NCBI RefSeq assembly: GCF_004803635.1
Contig: NZ_SSWX01000003.1
Coordinates: 38,379 to 102,378 of the forward strand
Direction of reading: 5' to 3'
Source of the DNA: Lampropedia aestuarii
GTDB taxonomy: Bacteria > Pseudomonadota > Gammaproteobacteria > Burkholderiales > Burkholderiaceae_C
DNA length: 64,000 nt
Shown: one piece after another, positions 35,638 to 45,191 of the stretch
How the letters are laid out: each line of letters opens with the position of its first letter
Numbering within the stretch: position 1 is the stretch's first letter
Program-made: the position numbers and the translations under genes
Notes under the pieces: generated by a model
Databases searched by the model: none
What the model saw: the letters and a program-made list of their open reading frames with translations, nothing else
What the model was told of the DNA's origin: nothing

Positions 35638-37335
35638 ATGGCTCTGATAGACGTGAAAGTTCCAGACATTGGCGACTTCGATGAAGTGGCGGTGATTGAG
35701 ATCCTGGTCAAAGAAGGCGATACGGTCAAAGCCGACCAAAGCCTGCTGACCGTGGAATCGGACAAGGCCTCGATGGAGATTCCATCGAGCCATGCAGGCG
35801 TGGTCAAAAGCATTGCCGTCAAGCTCGGCGACAAGGTCAAACAAGGCTCGGTGATCGTGCAAGTGGAAGCCGAAGGCGCTGCAGCAGCAGAAGCTGCCAG
35901 CGCAGCTGCACCTGCATCTGCACCCGCTCCGGCGGCTGCACCGGCACCGGCCGCACAAGCACCAGCACCTGCCTCTGCACCCGCAGCAGCCCCGGCTGCT
36001 GGCGGTGCTTCGGTTGAGCTGCGTGTGCCCGATATTGGCGACTTCAAAGATGTGGCCGTGATCGAATTGCTGGTCAAAGCCGGTGACACCGTCAAGGCCG
36101 AGCAAAGCCTGATCACAGTGGAATCCGACAAAGCCTCGATGGAGATTCCATCGAGCGCTGCTGGCGTGATCGAATCGCTCAAAGTCCAAGTGGGCGACAC
36201 CATCAACAAAGGCGATCTGGTGGCGATTCTCAAGGGCGAAGCTGGCGCAGCTGCGCCTGCGGCCGCCGCAGCGGCACCAGCTGCTGCTCCTGCCGCACAA
36301 GCCGCTGCTGCCAGCCCAACGCCTGCTGCTTCGGCTGCGGCTCCGGTAGCTGCCGCACCTGCTGCAGCGCACAAGCCAGCTGAAAATCCACCGACCAGCC
36401 AATTGCCGCATGCATCGCCATCGATTCGCAAGATGGCGCGTGAATTGGGTGTGCCGCTGACAGAAGTCAAAGGCACAGGCCCCAAAGGCCGTATCACTCA
36501 GGAAGACCTGCAAGGTTTTGTCAAAGCCGTGATGGCTGGCAGCCTGCGTACTGCCGCTCAAGGTGCAGCGCCTGCAGCCGGTGGTTCTGGCGTGGGTCTG
36601 GACTTGTTGCCATGGCCCAAAGTCGATTTCACCAAGTTCGGTGAAGTGGAGGCCAAGCCGCTGTCGCGCATCAAGAAAATCTCGGGTGCCAACCTGCTGC
36701 GCAACTGGGTGATGATTCCGCACGTGACCAACAACGAGGATGCCGACATCACCGAGCTGGAAGCGCTGCGCGTACAACTGAACGCAGAAAACGCCAAAGC
36801 CAAGAGCGATGTGAAGTTCACGATGCTGGCGTTCCTGATCAAAGCCTCGGTGGCCGCGCTCAAGAAATTCCCTGAGTTCAACACCAGCCTGGATGGCGAT
36901 AACCTCGTCTACAAGAAGTACTACCACATCGGCTTTGCCGCCGATACGCCCAATGGCCTGGTCGTGCCGGTGATCAAAAACGCCGATCAAAAGAGCTTGT
37001 CCGAGATTGCGCTGGAGATGACCGAGTTGTCCGGCAAAGCCCGTGCAGGCAAGCTGAGCCCCGCGGAGATGACCGGTGGTTGCTTCTCGATCTCGTCCCT
37101 GGGCGGCATTGGCGGCACCAGCTTTACGCCGATCATCAACGCACCAGAAGTGGCCATTTTGGGCGTTAGCCGCGCGGCGATGAAGCCGGTCTGGAACGGC
37201 AAGGAATTCGAGCCACGCCTGATCTGCCCGCTGTCGCTGTCGTATGACCACCGCGTCATTGACGGGGCTTCGGCTGCGCGTTTCAACGCCTACTTGGCGC
37301 AAGTGCTGGCGGACTTCCGCCGCGTGATGCTCTGA
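35638..37335 (+). CDS. aceF: Dihydrolipoamide acetyltransferase (E2) with two lipoyl domains
   Basis: A 565-residue core subunit of the pyruvate dehydrogenase complex. Two lipoyl domains (about 1-80 and 122-200) each carry the lipoyl-lysine motif [11 protein letters not shown], separated by Ala/Pro-rich linkers. A peripheral-subunit-binding domain follows ([15 protein letters not shown], about 260-300), then the catalytic domain (about 335-565) ending with the active-site [14 protein letters not shown] stands eight bases before the ATG. The linkers are highly repetitive in Ala and Pro codons, which creates long false reading frames on the other strand. Confidence 0.97.
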   Translation: MALIDVKVPDIGDFDEVAVIEILVKEGDTVKADQSLLTVESDKASMEIPSSHAGVVKSIAVKLGDKVKQGSVIVQVEAEGAAAAEAASAAAPASAPAPAAAPAPAAQAPAPASAPAAAPAAGGASVELRVPDIGDFKDVAVIELLVKAGDTVKAEQSLITVESDKASMEIPSSAAGVIESLKVQVGDTINKGDLVAILKGEAGAAAPAAAAAAPAAAPAAQAAAASPTPAASAAAPVAAAPAAAHKPAENPPTSQLPHASPSIRKMARELGVPLTEVKGTGPKGRITQEDLQGFVKAVMAGSLRTAAQGAAPAAGGSGVGLDLLPWPKVDFTKFGEVEAKPLSRIKKISGANLLRNWVMIPHVTNNEDADITELEALRVQLNAENAKAKSDVKFTMLAFLIKASVAALKKFPEFNTSLDGDNLVYKKYYHIGFAADTPNGLVVPVIKNADQKSLSEIALEMTELSGKARAGKLSPAEMTGGCFSISSLGGIGGTSFTPIINAPEVAILGVSRAAMKPVWNGKEFEPRLICPLSLSYDHRVIDGASAARFNAYLAQVLADFRRVML

Positions 37336-37352
37336 TCAGGGAGGAAGACAAG

Positions 37353-39164
37353 ATGGCAAACATAGATGTCCAAGTTCCTGATATTGGCGACTTCGATGAA
37401 GTCGCGGTGATTGAGCTGCTGGTCAAGGTCGGCGACAAGGTCAAGGCCGACCAAAGCCTGATCACGGTCGAATCCGACAAGGCCTCGATGGAAATACCAT
37501 CGAGCCATGCGGGCACCGTCAAAGAGCTGAAAGTGCAACTGGGCGACAAGGTCAAGCAGGGCTCGGTCCTGCTCGTGCTGGAAGCCGAAGCGGGCGCAGA
37601 AGCACCTGCCGCAGCCCCAACACCGGCTGCCGCTCCTGCAGCAACACCCGCCGCCGCGCCAGTGGCTGCGGCTCCTGCACCAACGGCTGCACCAGCGCCA
37701 CAGGCGGCTGCGTTCAGCGGCACTGTGGATCTGGATTGCGATGTGATCGTTTTGGGCGCAGGCCCTGGCGGTTACTCTGCGGCCTTCCGCGCTGCTGACC
37801 TGGGTCTGAAAACCGTGCTGGTCGAGCGCTTCCCAACCCTGGGTGGCGTGTGCCTGAACGTGGGCTGCATCCCCTCCAAAGCGCTGCTGCACGTGGCCGC
37901 TGTGATGGACGAAGCCAGCCACCTGGCCGATCTGGGCGTGAGCTTTGCCAAGCCGGAAGTGGACGTGGACAAACTCCGCGCCCACAAAGAAAAAGTCATT
38001 GGCAAGCTGACAGGCGGTTTGGCTGCGATGGCCAAAATGCGCAAAGTCACTGTGGTGCAAGGTAAGGGCGAATTTGCCGGTGCCAACCATTTGACCGTGA
38101 CTGGAGATGACGGCAAGGCACAAACCATCCAGTTCAAGCGTGCGATCATTGCGGCCGGGTCTGAAGCCGTGAAACTGCCATTCCTGCCGGACGATCCACG
38201 CGTGGTGACCTCCACAGGCGCTTTGCAGTTGCGTCAGAAACCCAAGCGCATGCTGCTGATTGGCGGCGGCATCATCGGTCTGGAGATGGGTACCGTCTAC
38301 TCCAGCACCATGGGCACGCGCCTCGATGTGGTTGAAATGCTCGACGGTCTGATGCAAGGCGCTGACCGCGATCTGGTCAAAGTCTGGCAAAAAATGAATG
38401 CCGACCGTTTCGACAACATCCTGTTGAAAACCAAAACCGTCGGTGCCGAGGCTACGCCAGAAGGCATCAAGGTCAGCTTTGAAGGCGAGGGCGCGCCCGA
38501 GCCACAAACCTACGATCTGGTGCTGCAAGCCGTGGGCCGCGTGCCGAACGGCAAGCGCATTGGTGCGGACAAGGCCGGAGTGGCGGTGGGCGAGCGCGGT
38601 TTCATCGACGTCGACATCCAGATGCGCACCAACGTGCCGCACATCTTCGCGATTGGCGACATCGTCGGCCAGCCGATGCTGGCGCACAAAGCCGTGCACG
38701 AAGCCCATGTGGCCGCAGAAGTGATTGCTGGTGAGTTGCTGAATGACGAGAAACTGGCCAAGGCCGCGTTCAACGCCCGTGTGATTCCATCGGTGGCCTA
38801 CACCGATCCGGAAGTGGCATGGGTGGGTTTGACCGAAGACCAGGCCAAGGCCCAAGGCATCAAGGTCAAAAAAGGCCTGTTCCCTTGGTCGGCCTCGGGC
38901 CGCGCGATTGCCAATACCCGCGACGAAGGCTTTACCAAGCTGCTGTTCAGCGAGGAAACGCACCAAATCGTCGGTGGCGGCATTGTCGGCACGCATGCGG
39001 GCGACATGATTGGCGAGATTGCGCTGGCCATTGAAATGGGTGCTGATGGCGTGGACATTGGTAAAACCATCCATCCTCACCCGACCTTGGGTGAATCGAT
39101 TGGTATGGCCGCTGAAGCCTACGAAGGCGTGTGCACCGATTTGCCTCCGGTGAAAAAACGCTAA
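37353..39164 (+). CDS. lpdA: Dihydrolipoamide dehydrogenase (E3) with N-terminal lipoyl domain
   Basis: A 603-residue flavoprotein that reoxidises the dihydrolipoyl groups with NAD. It carries an extra N-terminal lipoyl domain (1-80, [11 protein letters not shown]) and an Ala/Pro linker before the FAD domain. The redox-active disulfide is in [13 protein letters not shown], and the C-terminal catalytic His/Glu are in HPHPTLGES. Lipoyl-fused E3 is known from several betaproteobacteria, including Neisseria and Ralstonia. GGGAGG precedes the ATG, 17 bp after aceF. The lipoyl DNA is very similar to that of aceF, suggesting duplication and gene conversion. Confidence 0.97.
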   Translation: MANIDVQVPDIGDFDEVAVIELLVKVGDKVKADQSLITVESDKASMEIPSSHAGTVKELKVQLGDKVKQGSVLLVLEAEAGAEAPAAAPTPAAAPAATPAAAPVAAAPAPTAAPAPQAAAFSGTVDLDCDVIVLGAGPGGYSAAFRAADLGLKTVLVERFPTLGGVCLNVGCIPSKALLHVAAVMDEASHLADLGVSFAKPEVDVDKLRAHKEKVIGKLTGGLAAMAKMRKVTVVQGKGEFAGANHLTVTGDDGKAQTIQFKRAIIAAGSEAVKLPFLPDDPRVVTSTGALQLRQKPKRMLLIGGGIIGLEMGTVYSSTMGTRLDVVEMLDGLMQGADRDLVKVWQKMNADRFDNILLKTKTVGAEATPEGIKVSFEGEGAPEPQTYDLVLQAVGRVPNGKRIGADKAGVAVGERGFIDVDIQMRTNVPHIFAIGDIVGQPMLAHKAVHEAHVAAEVIAGELLNDEKLAKAAFNARVIPSVAYTDPEVAWVGLTEDQAKAQGIKVKKGLFPWSASGRAIANTRDEGFTKLLFSEETHQIVGGGIVGTHAGDMIGEIALAIEMGADGVDIGKTIHPHPTLGESIGMAAEAYEGVCTDLPPVKKR

Positions 39165-39212
39165 GCCGTCGCCAGCGCTGCGATCCGGCTGTGGTCCAGC
39201 CGTTGCGCACCC

Positions 39213-39241
39213 AACCGCCTCTTAGCCGAGGCGGTTTTTTT
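39213..39241 (+). terminator. Terminator of the aceEF-lpdA operon
   Basis: AACCGCCTC (39213-39221) pairs with GAGGCGGTT (39228-39236), followed by a T7 run. Confidence 0.9.
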
Positions 39242-39631
39242 ATGCCTGTGCCAGTGCGACCGCCTCGGCCAATAAGCAAACTCTGACGTGGCCGAGTGCG
39301 ATCACGCTGCAGCCAGTGCCACGCCGAAGGCGTGTGAACGCCAGCGTTGTGCAGCCAAGCCTTCCAGCAGGCAAAGTTGCTGTGGCAGTCCATTGACGCA
39401 TCGCGCAACTGCAACTGCAGCTGCTGCAGGTTTCATATGCCGCTTTGCAGAGATGCAGCAGCAACGTGGGGGCGATGCGCTGGTCTTAAACGCACGCAAG
39501 GCATGCATGGATCAGGGTATGCATGGCGATAACGTTTTTCATTTGGTGATTCGGGCTTGATCACGCATATTCGGGGGCGATAATCAGCAACTTGAGCGCC
39601 AAAAAAGCAGTAATTTTTAAGAGGACTGTGC
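39242..39631. other. 390-bp gap, no gene seen
   Basis: Short overlapping reading frames exist on both strands, but none has a plausible start site or a family resemblance. The region must hold the promoter of the cupin/MFS pair. Confidence 0.4.
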
Positions 39632-40306
39632 ATGCATATCCATGCCGACTTCAGCCGCCCAGCGATTGTGGCGGCCGAGCAATACCAGTGGCAGGCATCG
39701 CCGCAGAATGGGGTTGAGCGTGTGATGCTCGACCGTATCGGGGCCGAACAAGCCCGTGCAACCAGCATTGTGCGCTATGCACCAGGCGCCTATTTTCCAC
39801 GCCACGCGCATCCTGGCGGTGAGGAAATTCTGGTGCTTTGCGGGACTTTCTCGGATGAGCGCCAAGACTTTCCCGCAGGCTGGTATTTGCGCAATCCTCC
39901 CGGCTCCAGCCACCAACCCTACAGCGCTGAGGGCGCTGTGATTTTTGTCAAGCTGCGCCAGATGTCCGCCAGCGAGGCGGATGTTGTGCAAGTCAATACA
40001 GCAGATCCTGCCACTTGGCAGCAGCAGGGGCGCCGCAGTGTCTGTGAGCTGTTTGACGATGGCCACGAGCAGGTGCGCATATTGCGTTGCGCTGCGCTGG
40101 AGCCGCTGTGGGATGCACCACCGAATGGTGCTGAGTTACTGGTGCTGGCTGGCAGTGTGCGCTGGCAGGCACAGGACTATGGAGCTAGCAGCTGGCTGCG
40201 TTTACCCGCCACCGCTGTGCAAATGCAGCGCCTGTGCGCCGGCGCAGATGGCGCAACGATCTACCTCAAAAGCGGGCATTTGCCCCCAATGGAGCCGATG
40301 GCATGA
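39632..40306 (+). CDS. ChrR-like cupin protein
   Basis: A 224-residue protein with two cupin modules. The first (about 45-110) has HAHPGGEEILVLCGTFSDE followed by GWYLRNPPGSSH, the metal-binding pattern of the ChrR cupin domain (H, H, E, H). The second (about 135-215) is degenerate and lacks the histidines. In ChrR this domain senses singlet oxygen and controls a sigma factor, but the N-terminal zinc anti-sigma domain is absent here, so it is not a classical anti-sigma factor. AGAGGA lies upstream of the ATG. It overlaps the MFS gene by ATGA, so the two are translated together. Confidence 0.85.
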   Translation: MHIHADFSRPAIVAAEQYQWQASPQNGVERVMLDRIGAEQARATSIVRYAPGAYFPRHAHPGGEEILVLCGTFSDERQDFPAGWYLRNPPGSSHQPYSAEGAVIFVKLRQMSASEADVVQVNTADPATWQQQGRRSVCELFDDGHEQVRILRCAALEPLWDAPPNGAELLVLAGSVRWQAQDYGASSWLRLPATAVQMQRLCAGADGATIYLKSGHLPPMEPMA

Positions 40307-41520
40307 GTGGTGCAGACTACCTGGATGCGCTGCCAGAGTCGGTGCAGCGTGCCAATATTTGGCGTTTATCACTGGCCCAGGCTTTGGCCGGGGCCAATGG
40401 TGTGGTGGTTTTTGCCACTGGGGCGATCGTGGGCAACCAGCTCGCGCCTGCACCAGCCTTGGCGACCTTGCCGATTTCGATTTTCGTTGTGGGCATGGCT
40501 GCCTGTATTTTCCCATTGGGCGCGCTGGCCCAGCGCCACGGTCGGCGGGCGGCTTTTTTGGTTGGCACCGCAGCAGGGGTTCTGGCTGGGCTATTGGCCA
40601 TGGCGGCCCTGTTGTGGGCTTCATTTTGGTTGTTTTGCCTCAGCACCTTTTTGGCAGGCAGTTATGCTGCGGTGGTTTTGTCATTCCGTTTTGCCGCTGC
40701 TGACGGTGTGGCGCCACAGCGGCGTGCACGGGCCTTGTCACTGGTGATGGCCGGAGGAGTTGCCGCTGGCGTGGTGGGGCCTCAGTTGGTGACCTGGACC
40801 ATGGCATGGTGGCCTCTGCATGTATTTGCTGCGACCTTTGTCGTACAGGCGGCCGTGGCCGTGGCCTCGGCCTGGGTCTTGCTGGGCGTGCAGTTGCCGA
40901 TGCCAGCCAAGACCCAGGCGATGCCGCAAGGGCGACCACTGGCAGAAATTGCCTTGCAGCCGCGGTTTATTGCGGCAGTGATTTGCGGTGCGGTGTCGTA
41001 CATGCTGATGAATTTTTTGATGACCGCTGCACCCTTGGCAATGCATATGTGCGGGCATTCGCAAGCATCTGCCAATCTGGGCTTGCAATGGCATGTCATT
41101 GCCATGTATGCGCCCAGTTTTTTTACCGGTCAACTGATCAGCCGCTTCGGCGCGGTGCGTGTCGCGACCTGTGGGCTGGTTTTGACCGGCTTGTCTGCTG
41201 TGATCGGCCTCAGTGGCATGCAGGAGTGGCATTTCCATGGCTCGTTGTTGGTGCTCGGGCTCGGCTGGAATTTTGGTTTTTTAGGCGCGTCTGCGCTGGT
41301 GCTGGAGTGTCACCGGCCGGAAGAGAAAAACCGTGTGCAGTCGCTCAATGACTTCATTGTGTTTGGTCTGATGGCCATCGGCTCATTCTCTTCTGGAGGC
41401 CTGCTGTCCGCTTATGGTTGGGCTGCGGTGCTTTGGGTGTCGTTTATTCCTTTGGCGGTTGCTGCTGTGGCCTTGGTATGGACGGTTCGCAAAGGCCGCA
41501 GCATGGCTGTAGCACCATAG
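40303..41520 (+). CDS. MFS transporter
   Basis: A 405-residue major-facilitator protein with about 12 hydrophobic helices and the loop motif GALAQRHGRRAAFLVG between helices 2 and 3. It is probably an exporter; the substrate is unknown. ATG at 40303 overlaps the TGA of the cupin gene (ATGA) and has GGAG eight bases upstream. The cupin/MFS pairing suggests that the cupin protein processes or senses what the transporter moves (inference). Confidence 0.9.
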   Translation: MSGADYLDALPESVQRANIWRLSLAQALAGANGVVVFATGAIVGNQLAPAPALATLPISIFVVGMAACIFPLGALAQRHGRRAAFLVGTAAGVLAGLLAMAALLWASFWLFCLSTFLAGSYAAVVLSFRFAAADGVAPQRRARALSLVMAGGVAAGVVGPQLVTWTMAWWPLHVFAATFVVQAAVAVASAWVLLGVQLPMPAKTQAMPQGRPLAEIALQPRFIAAVICGAVSYMLMNFLMTAAPLAMHMCGHSQASANLGLQWHVIAMYAPSFFTGQLISRFGAVRVATCGLVLTGLSAVIGLSGMQEWHFHGSLLVLGLGWNFGFLGASALVLECHRPEEKNRVQSLNDFIVFGLMAIGSFSSGGLLSAYGWAAVLWVSFIPLAVAAVALVWTVRKGRSMAVAP

Positions 41521-41532
41521 GTATTGCATGCG

Positions 41533-41715
41533 TCAAGGCAGCTCATGCGCTGCATCTGATCTTGTTGCACCAGCGAGTTCCAGCGCGTGCACCAAGGTAT
41601 GGGTGTTGAGCTGCGCGGCCATGTAGGCCATTGCGGCCAATACATTGTTGGGGAGGGGCGGCAGTGACTTGCCTGGCGCAGCACCGCAATGCGTGCGTGC
41701 GCTGCTGTTGACCAT
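41533..41715 (-). CDS. Possible small protein, unrecognised
   Basis: A 60-residue frame in the 334-bp gap between the MFS gene and the tRNA array. Residues 20-60 (from LPPLPNNVLAAMAYMAAQL) read like a plausible folded helix pair and the codons end mostly in G or C. However, there is no ribosome site, no family resemblance and no operon context. Treat it as doubtful. Confidence 0.22.
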   Translation of the reverse strand: MVNSSARTHCGAAPGKSLPPLPNNVLAAMAYMAAQLNTHTLVHALELAGATRSDAAHELP

Positions 41716-41810
41716 GTTTGTACTGCTGGTGCAGCCCGGTTACATGCCACTATGTAAGGCATTTGCCATTCTGTGCGGTGGCGTTGGCTTGCTTTGGCGC
41801 TGGCCAATAA

Positions 41811-41843
41811 AAAAAGCACCTGCTAATCGTGCAGGTGCTTTTT
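41811..41843 (-). terminator. Terminator after the tRNA-Val array
   Basis: A perfect 13-bp stem (41811-41823 with 41831-41843) around a 7-nt loop is A5 on one side and T5 on the other. It lies just past the last tRNA on the minus strand. Confidence 0.9.
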
Positions 41844-41854
41844 AAATAGGTGGG

Positions 41855-41930
41855 TGGTGGGTGCTAACGGGGTCGAACCGCTGACCTACGCCTTGTAAGG
41901 GCGCCGCTCTACCAACTGAGCTAAGCACCC
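41855..41930 (-). tRNA. tRNA-Val(UAC), copy 1
   Basis: 76 nt including an encoded CCA. The acceptor GGGTGCT/AGCACCC, D arm GCTC/GAGC, anticodon loop CTTACAA (anticodon TAC) and T loop TTCGACC all pair correctly. It is the last of five identical copies in transcription order. Confidence 0.97.
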
Positions 41931-42018
41931 CACCTGCAATGGCATGGCAATCAATGCCCTGTCATTTAAAACGCAAAAAGCAATCAGATACGCATCTAAA
42001 TGCTTTTGAAAAGGTGGG

Positions 42019-42094
42019 TGGTGGGTGCTAACGGGGTCGAACCGCTGACCTACGCCTTGTAAGGGCGCCGCTCTACCAACTGAGCTAAGCACCC
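42019..42094 (-). tRNA. tRNA-Val(UAC), copy 2
   Basis: Identical to copy 1. It is separated from it by spacer A, which holds an A/T-ended hairpin resembling a terminator. Confidence 0.97.
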
Positions 42095-42187
42095 CACCTG
42101 TCATGTGGTCTCTTTGAAGAGGCCGCCATTAGAACATAAAAAAAGCGGCTCGATGGCCTTAATTGCTTTTTTCTTGAAAACGGTGGG

Positions 42188-42263
42188 TGGTGGGTGCTAA
42201 CGGGGTCGAACCGCTGACCTACGCCTTGTAAGGGCGCCGCTCTACCAACTGAGCTAAGCACCC
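42188..42263 (-). tRNA. tRNA-Val(UAC), copy 3
   Basis: Identical to copy 1 and exactly 333 bp from it. It is separated from copy 2 by spacer B, which also contains a hairpin with an A7 and a T6 run. Confidence 0.97.
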
Positions 42264-42351
42264 CACCGGCAATGGCATGGCAATCAATGCCCTGTCATTT
42301 AAAACGCAAAAAGCAATCAGATACGCATCTAAATGCTTTTGAAAAGGTGGG

Positions 42352-42427
42352 TGGTGGGTGCTAACGGGGTCGAACCGCTGACCTACGCCTTGTAAGGGCG
42401 CCGCTCTACCAACTGAGCTAAGCACCC
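42352..42427 (-). tRNA. tRNA-Val(UAC), copy 4
   Basis: Identical to copy 1 and exactly 333 bp from copy 2. Its upstream and downstream spacers repeat those around copy 2. Confidence 0.97.
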
Positions 42428-42520
42428 CACCTGTAATGTGGTCTCTTTGAAGAGGCCGCCATTAGAACATAAAAAAAGCGGCTCGATGGCCTTAATTGCT
42501 TTTTTCTTGAAAACGGTGGG

Positions 42521-42596
42521 TGGTGGGTGCTAACGGGGTCGAACCGCTGACCTACGCCTTGTAAGGGCGCCGCTCTACCAACTGAGCTAAGCACCC
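42521..42596 (-). tRNA. tRNA-Val(UAC), copy 5
   Basis: Identical to the others and first in transcription order. Its 5' end is only 13 bp after the hupB stop codon, so it is probably read from the hupB transcript or from a promoter inside hupB. Confidence 0.97.
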
Positions 42597-42609
42597 CACC
42601 GGAAAAAAG

Positions 42610-42882
42610 TTATTTTACAGCATCTTTGAGTGCTTTACCGGCACGAAACTTAGGAACTTTGGCTGCTTTGATCTTAATTTCAGCGCCAGTTTGCGGATTG
42701 CGGCCTTTTCGTGCTGCGCGCTTGGACACTTCAAATGTACCAAAACCTACAACAGCGACGCTGCCGCCTTTTTTCAGAGTCGTTTTAATCGCTTCAATAG
42801 TGGCATCCAAGGCGCGAGCTGCGGCGGCTTTGGAAATATCTGCATTGGCTGCGATGTGCTCAACAAGTTCTGTTTTGTTCAC
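42610..42882 (-). CDS. hupB: DNA-binding protein HU
   Basis: A 90-residue histone-like protein starting [21 protein letters not shown], with the beta-arm signature [23 protein letters not shown] dimers bend and compact DNA. Length and sequence are typical of betaproteobacterial HU-beta. It lies immediately upstream of the tRNA-Val array on the same strand. pgsA is upstream and co-directional with a 178-bp gap. Confidence 0.97.
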   Translation of the reverse strand: MNKTELVEHIAANADISKAAAARALDATIEAIKTTLKKGGSVAVVGFGTFEVSKRAARKGRNPQTGAEIKIKAAKVPKFRAGKALKDAVK

Positions 42883-43060
42883 GATATGCCTCTTCTCAAA
42901 TGAAAAATTCTAGGCTGCAACAAGCTAAGAAGAAATCCCTCTGCTGGCTTGGTTCCAAACCCTGACAAACGATTGAATAAAGAAAACCACAAGTGGCAGA
43001 TTAAATAGTGGCCCCATCGTACTGTCAAGGGGGTTTGGGCGTGCCTGCCGCTCTCAATTT

Positions 43061-43630
43061 CTACTTTTGCAACTGTGCCTTGATGGCGGTTGAGGCTTGG
43101 TTGATGTAAAAAACCATGGACCATACTGTGAGGACGGCGGCGATCCACAGTAAAACCTGACCGACGACGAGCGTGTGGAACAGGTTCAAAAGTACGCCAT
43201 CAAACAATAAGAAGGGGATTGCTACCATTTGCACCGTGGTTTTGACTTTGCCAATCATGTGCACGGCAACGCTTTTGGAGGCGCCGATTCGGGCCATCCA
43301 TTCACGCAGTGCTGAAATGGCAATTTCCCTGCCGATGATGATTAAGGCCACGAACACATCAATTCGTTGCAAATGTACCAATAGCAACAGGGCTGCGCAT
43401 ACCAGAAACTTATCGGCTACAGGGTCTAAAAATGCCCCGAATGCCGAAGCCTGCCCCAGTTTGCGAGCCAAATAACCGTCCAGCCAATCGGTGATGGCAA
43501 ACACAATGAACAAAATGGCTGCCGTCCAGTTGGCCAATTCAGTCGTGATTGGCACGTAATACAACACCACGATCAATGGAATGGCAACGATACGACTGAG
43601 CGTGAGTAAGGTGGGCAGATTCAATTGCAT
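43061..43630 (-). CDS. pgsA: CDP-diacylglycerol-glycerol-3-phosphate 3-phosphatidyltransferase
   Basis: A 189-residue integral membrane enzyme that makes phosphatidylglycerol phosphate, the first committed step to phosphatidylglycerol and cardiolipin. The CDP-alcohol phosphotransferase motif is complete (D51-G52, A55-R56, G65, D69, D73). Five or six hydrophobic helices are visible. ATG at 43630 (MQLNLPTLLTLSRI) is the family start; a longer frame upstream is rejected. uvrC, which often precedes pgsA, is absent here. Confidence 0.95.
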   Translation of the reverse strand: MQLNLPTLLTLSRIVAIPLIVVLYYVPITTELANWTAAILFIVFAITDWLDGYLARKLGQASAFGAFLDPVADKFLVCAALLLLVHLQRIDVFVALIIIGREIAISALREWMARIGASKSVAVHMIGKVKTTVQMVAIPFLLFDGVLLNLFHTLVVGQVLLWIAAVLTVWSMVFYINQASTAIKAQLQK

Positions 43631-43814
43631 GGTGTTCACAATGCTGGAGTGAGTAGGGCAGGCAACGCCAAGCTGGCTGTCGTGGGCACTGCATGGCTGG
43701 GCAAAGGCAAAAGCCAGTTGCAACCATATTGGACTGGTGTGAGCGCCAATGCTGTGGACAAGCTGTAATACAACTGCATCTATTATCAAGGGGTTTGGGG
43801 CGCTTGTAATCTAA

Positions 43815-43900
43815 GAGCCTGTTCACCATCTCGACACGCAGGGCCAAGCGCACACTAGCGCAATGCGGCTTGCCCGTTGTGCGCATTTTTCGCATGCCAG
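43815..43900 (+). repeat. Partial copy of the dispersed repeat upstream of pgsA (copy F)
   Basis: After TAA (43812-43814) the sequence GAGCCTGTTCACCATCTC continues through CGACACGCAG, GCGCAATGCGGC and TTGCCCGTT, matching the left half of the copy at 63775. The right end is not clear. It lies in the 396-bp gap between pgsA and the pirin gene. Confidence 0.5.
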
Positions 43901-44026
43901 CTATTCCTTTTTAGGCATTCTCAGCAGCAGCCCAAAAGCCTAAACTGGCCCTCCATGACGAACAGGATGTGTGCAACACCATTGTGTTGATGCCCATGCC
44001 AACAACCCATTTAGAAGGAGCTGATG

Positions 44027-44737
44027 ATGATTGAAAAACGTGCTTTTGACTCGCTCGGTGGTGAAAACCATGGCTGGCTCAACGCCAAACACCATTTCTC
44101 ATTTGCCAATTACCACGATCCAGAGCGCCACAACTGGGGAGCATTGCGGGTCTGGAATGACGACACGATTGAAGCCGGTACAGGCTTTCCGCCACATCCG
44201 CACAATGACATGGAGATCATTACCTATGTACGCAAAGGTGCGATCACCCACAAAGACAGCTTGGGCAATGTGGGGCGTACCGAGGCCGGTGATGTGCAGG
44301 TGATGAGTGCGGGCACGGGTATTCGCCACTCGGAATACAACTTGGAATCTGAGGCAACGCAGATTTTCCAAATTTGGATTTTCCCTAATAAAAAAGGCGA
44401 TGCACCGGCTTGGGGCAGCCAGCCTTTTCCAAAAGGCGAGCGCTCTGGCCAGTTTGTGGTCTTGGCCAGTGGCATCGAGGGCGATGACAATGCCTTGCCG
44501 ATTCGCACCAACGCCCGTGTGGTAGGGGCGACTGTGCAAGCGGGCCAAACGGTGGAATATGCGTTTGATGATGCTTCGCGCCTGGGGTATTTGGTGCCAG
44601 CAACTGGTCGCATCAAAGTCAATGGCGTCGAAGCCAATGCCCGTGACGGGATTGCGATCAAGGATGAGGCGGTGCTGCGCATCGAGGCACTGGAAGATTC
44701 GGAACTGGTGTTGGTCGATACCGCTGATTTGCACTAA
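44027..44737 (+). CDS. Pirin-family protein (YhhW type)
   Basis: A 236-residue bicupin. Metal ligands are in the N-terminal cupin: H57 and H59 in PPHPHNDMEI, a later His in GTGIRHSEYN, and a glutamate. Length and sequence match E. coli YhhW, which has quercetin 2,3-dioxygenase activity in vitro; the biological role is unknown. ATG at 44027 is preferred over 44024 because GGAG ends six bases before it. It is monocistronic and ends at a clear terminator. Confidence 0.93.
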   Translation: MIEKRAFDSLGGENHGWLNAKHHFSFANYHDPERHNWGALRVWNDDTIEAGTGFPPHPHNDMEIITYVRKGAITHKDSLGNVGRTEAGDVQVMSAGTGIRHSEYNLESEATQIFQIWIFPNKKGDAPAWGSQPFPKGERSGQFVVLASGIEGDDNALPIRTNARVVGATVQAGQTVEYAFDDASRLGYLVPATGRIKVNGVEANARDGIAIKDEAVLRIEALEDSELVLVDTADLH

Positions 44738-44807
44738 AGCACTGAGATTGTGAATCTGAGCGCCTGGGCTTGCGCAGCCTCAGGCACTTGAGCTGTACGC
44801 GCATGTG

Positions 44808-44843
44808 ATGGCTGGCACAACTGGGAAGTGCCAGCCATTTTTT
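44808..44843 (+). terminator. Terminator after the pirin gene
   Basis: An 11-bp perfect stem (44808-44818 with 44828-44838) is followed by a T run. The 348 bp from here to icd hold no gene and presumably contain its promoter. Confidence 0.85.
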
Positions 44844-45191
44844 ATGCATAGGGCGGTCTTGCGCAGGGCTTGTATAGGGGTTTTTGGACAAGTGCAGCAA
44901 CACACAGCAGGCAGGTAGACAGGCAGGCCAGTCATGCATGGGCACTTGCCCTATAACATGGCTGCAATGCTGCACTGCACGATGCATAAATTGCTTTTTT
45001 CCCCCTACAGCGGTGGGACAGGTCTTGTATAAGACTTTAAAAACGACGACAATCAGTGGTGTTCGTTTCCGCAATATGACATTGCGTTGCATATCGACAG
45101 ACAGCCAGCGTCAGGAAGGCTCTACAAGGCTTCTTAAACTGGCTGTCATCAGTGACAGTCCCCATCCGAATACTTGCTAAAGAAAGCTCAG

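Larger units (their letters stand above)
41855..42520. repeat. 333-bp tandem duplication carrying tRNA-Val genes
   Basis: The unit tRNA-spacer A-tRNA-spacer B (333 bp) is present twice in direct tandem, followed by a fifth tRNA. The two units differ at only about two positions in the spacers (for example CACCTGC against CACCGGC), which indicates a recent unequal-crossover duplication or homogenisation. Confidence 0.93.

Noticed and set aside
33501..36497. A 998-codon open frame antisense to aceE and aceF, and similar long antisense frames at 35605-37302, 37290-39080, 45177-47315 and 21700-23337
   Set aside because: They mirror strongly codon-biased, well recognised genes (aceE, aceF, lpdA, icd, ATP-grasp). 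Their translations are Ala/Gly/Cys-rich or His/Gln-rich without domains. They are by-products of codon usage.
39632..40306. An anti-sigma factor paired with an ECF sigma factor
   Set aside because: The ChrR-like protein lacks the N-terminal zinc anti-sigma domain, and no sigma gene is adjacent; the ECF sigma gene at 53134 is 13 kb away.
41855..42596. A CRISPR-like array, because of the regular identical repeats
   Set aside because: The 76-bp repeats fold as tRNA-Val with encoded CCA, and the spacers themselves are duplicated, which is not seen in CRISPR arrays.
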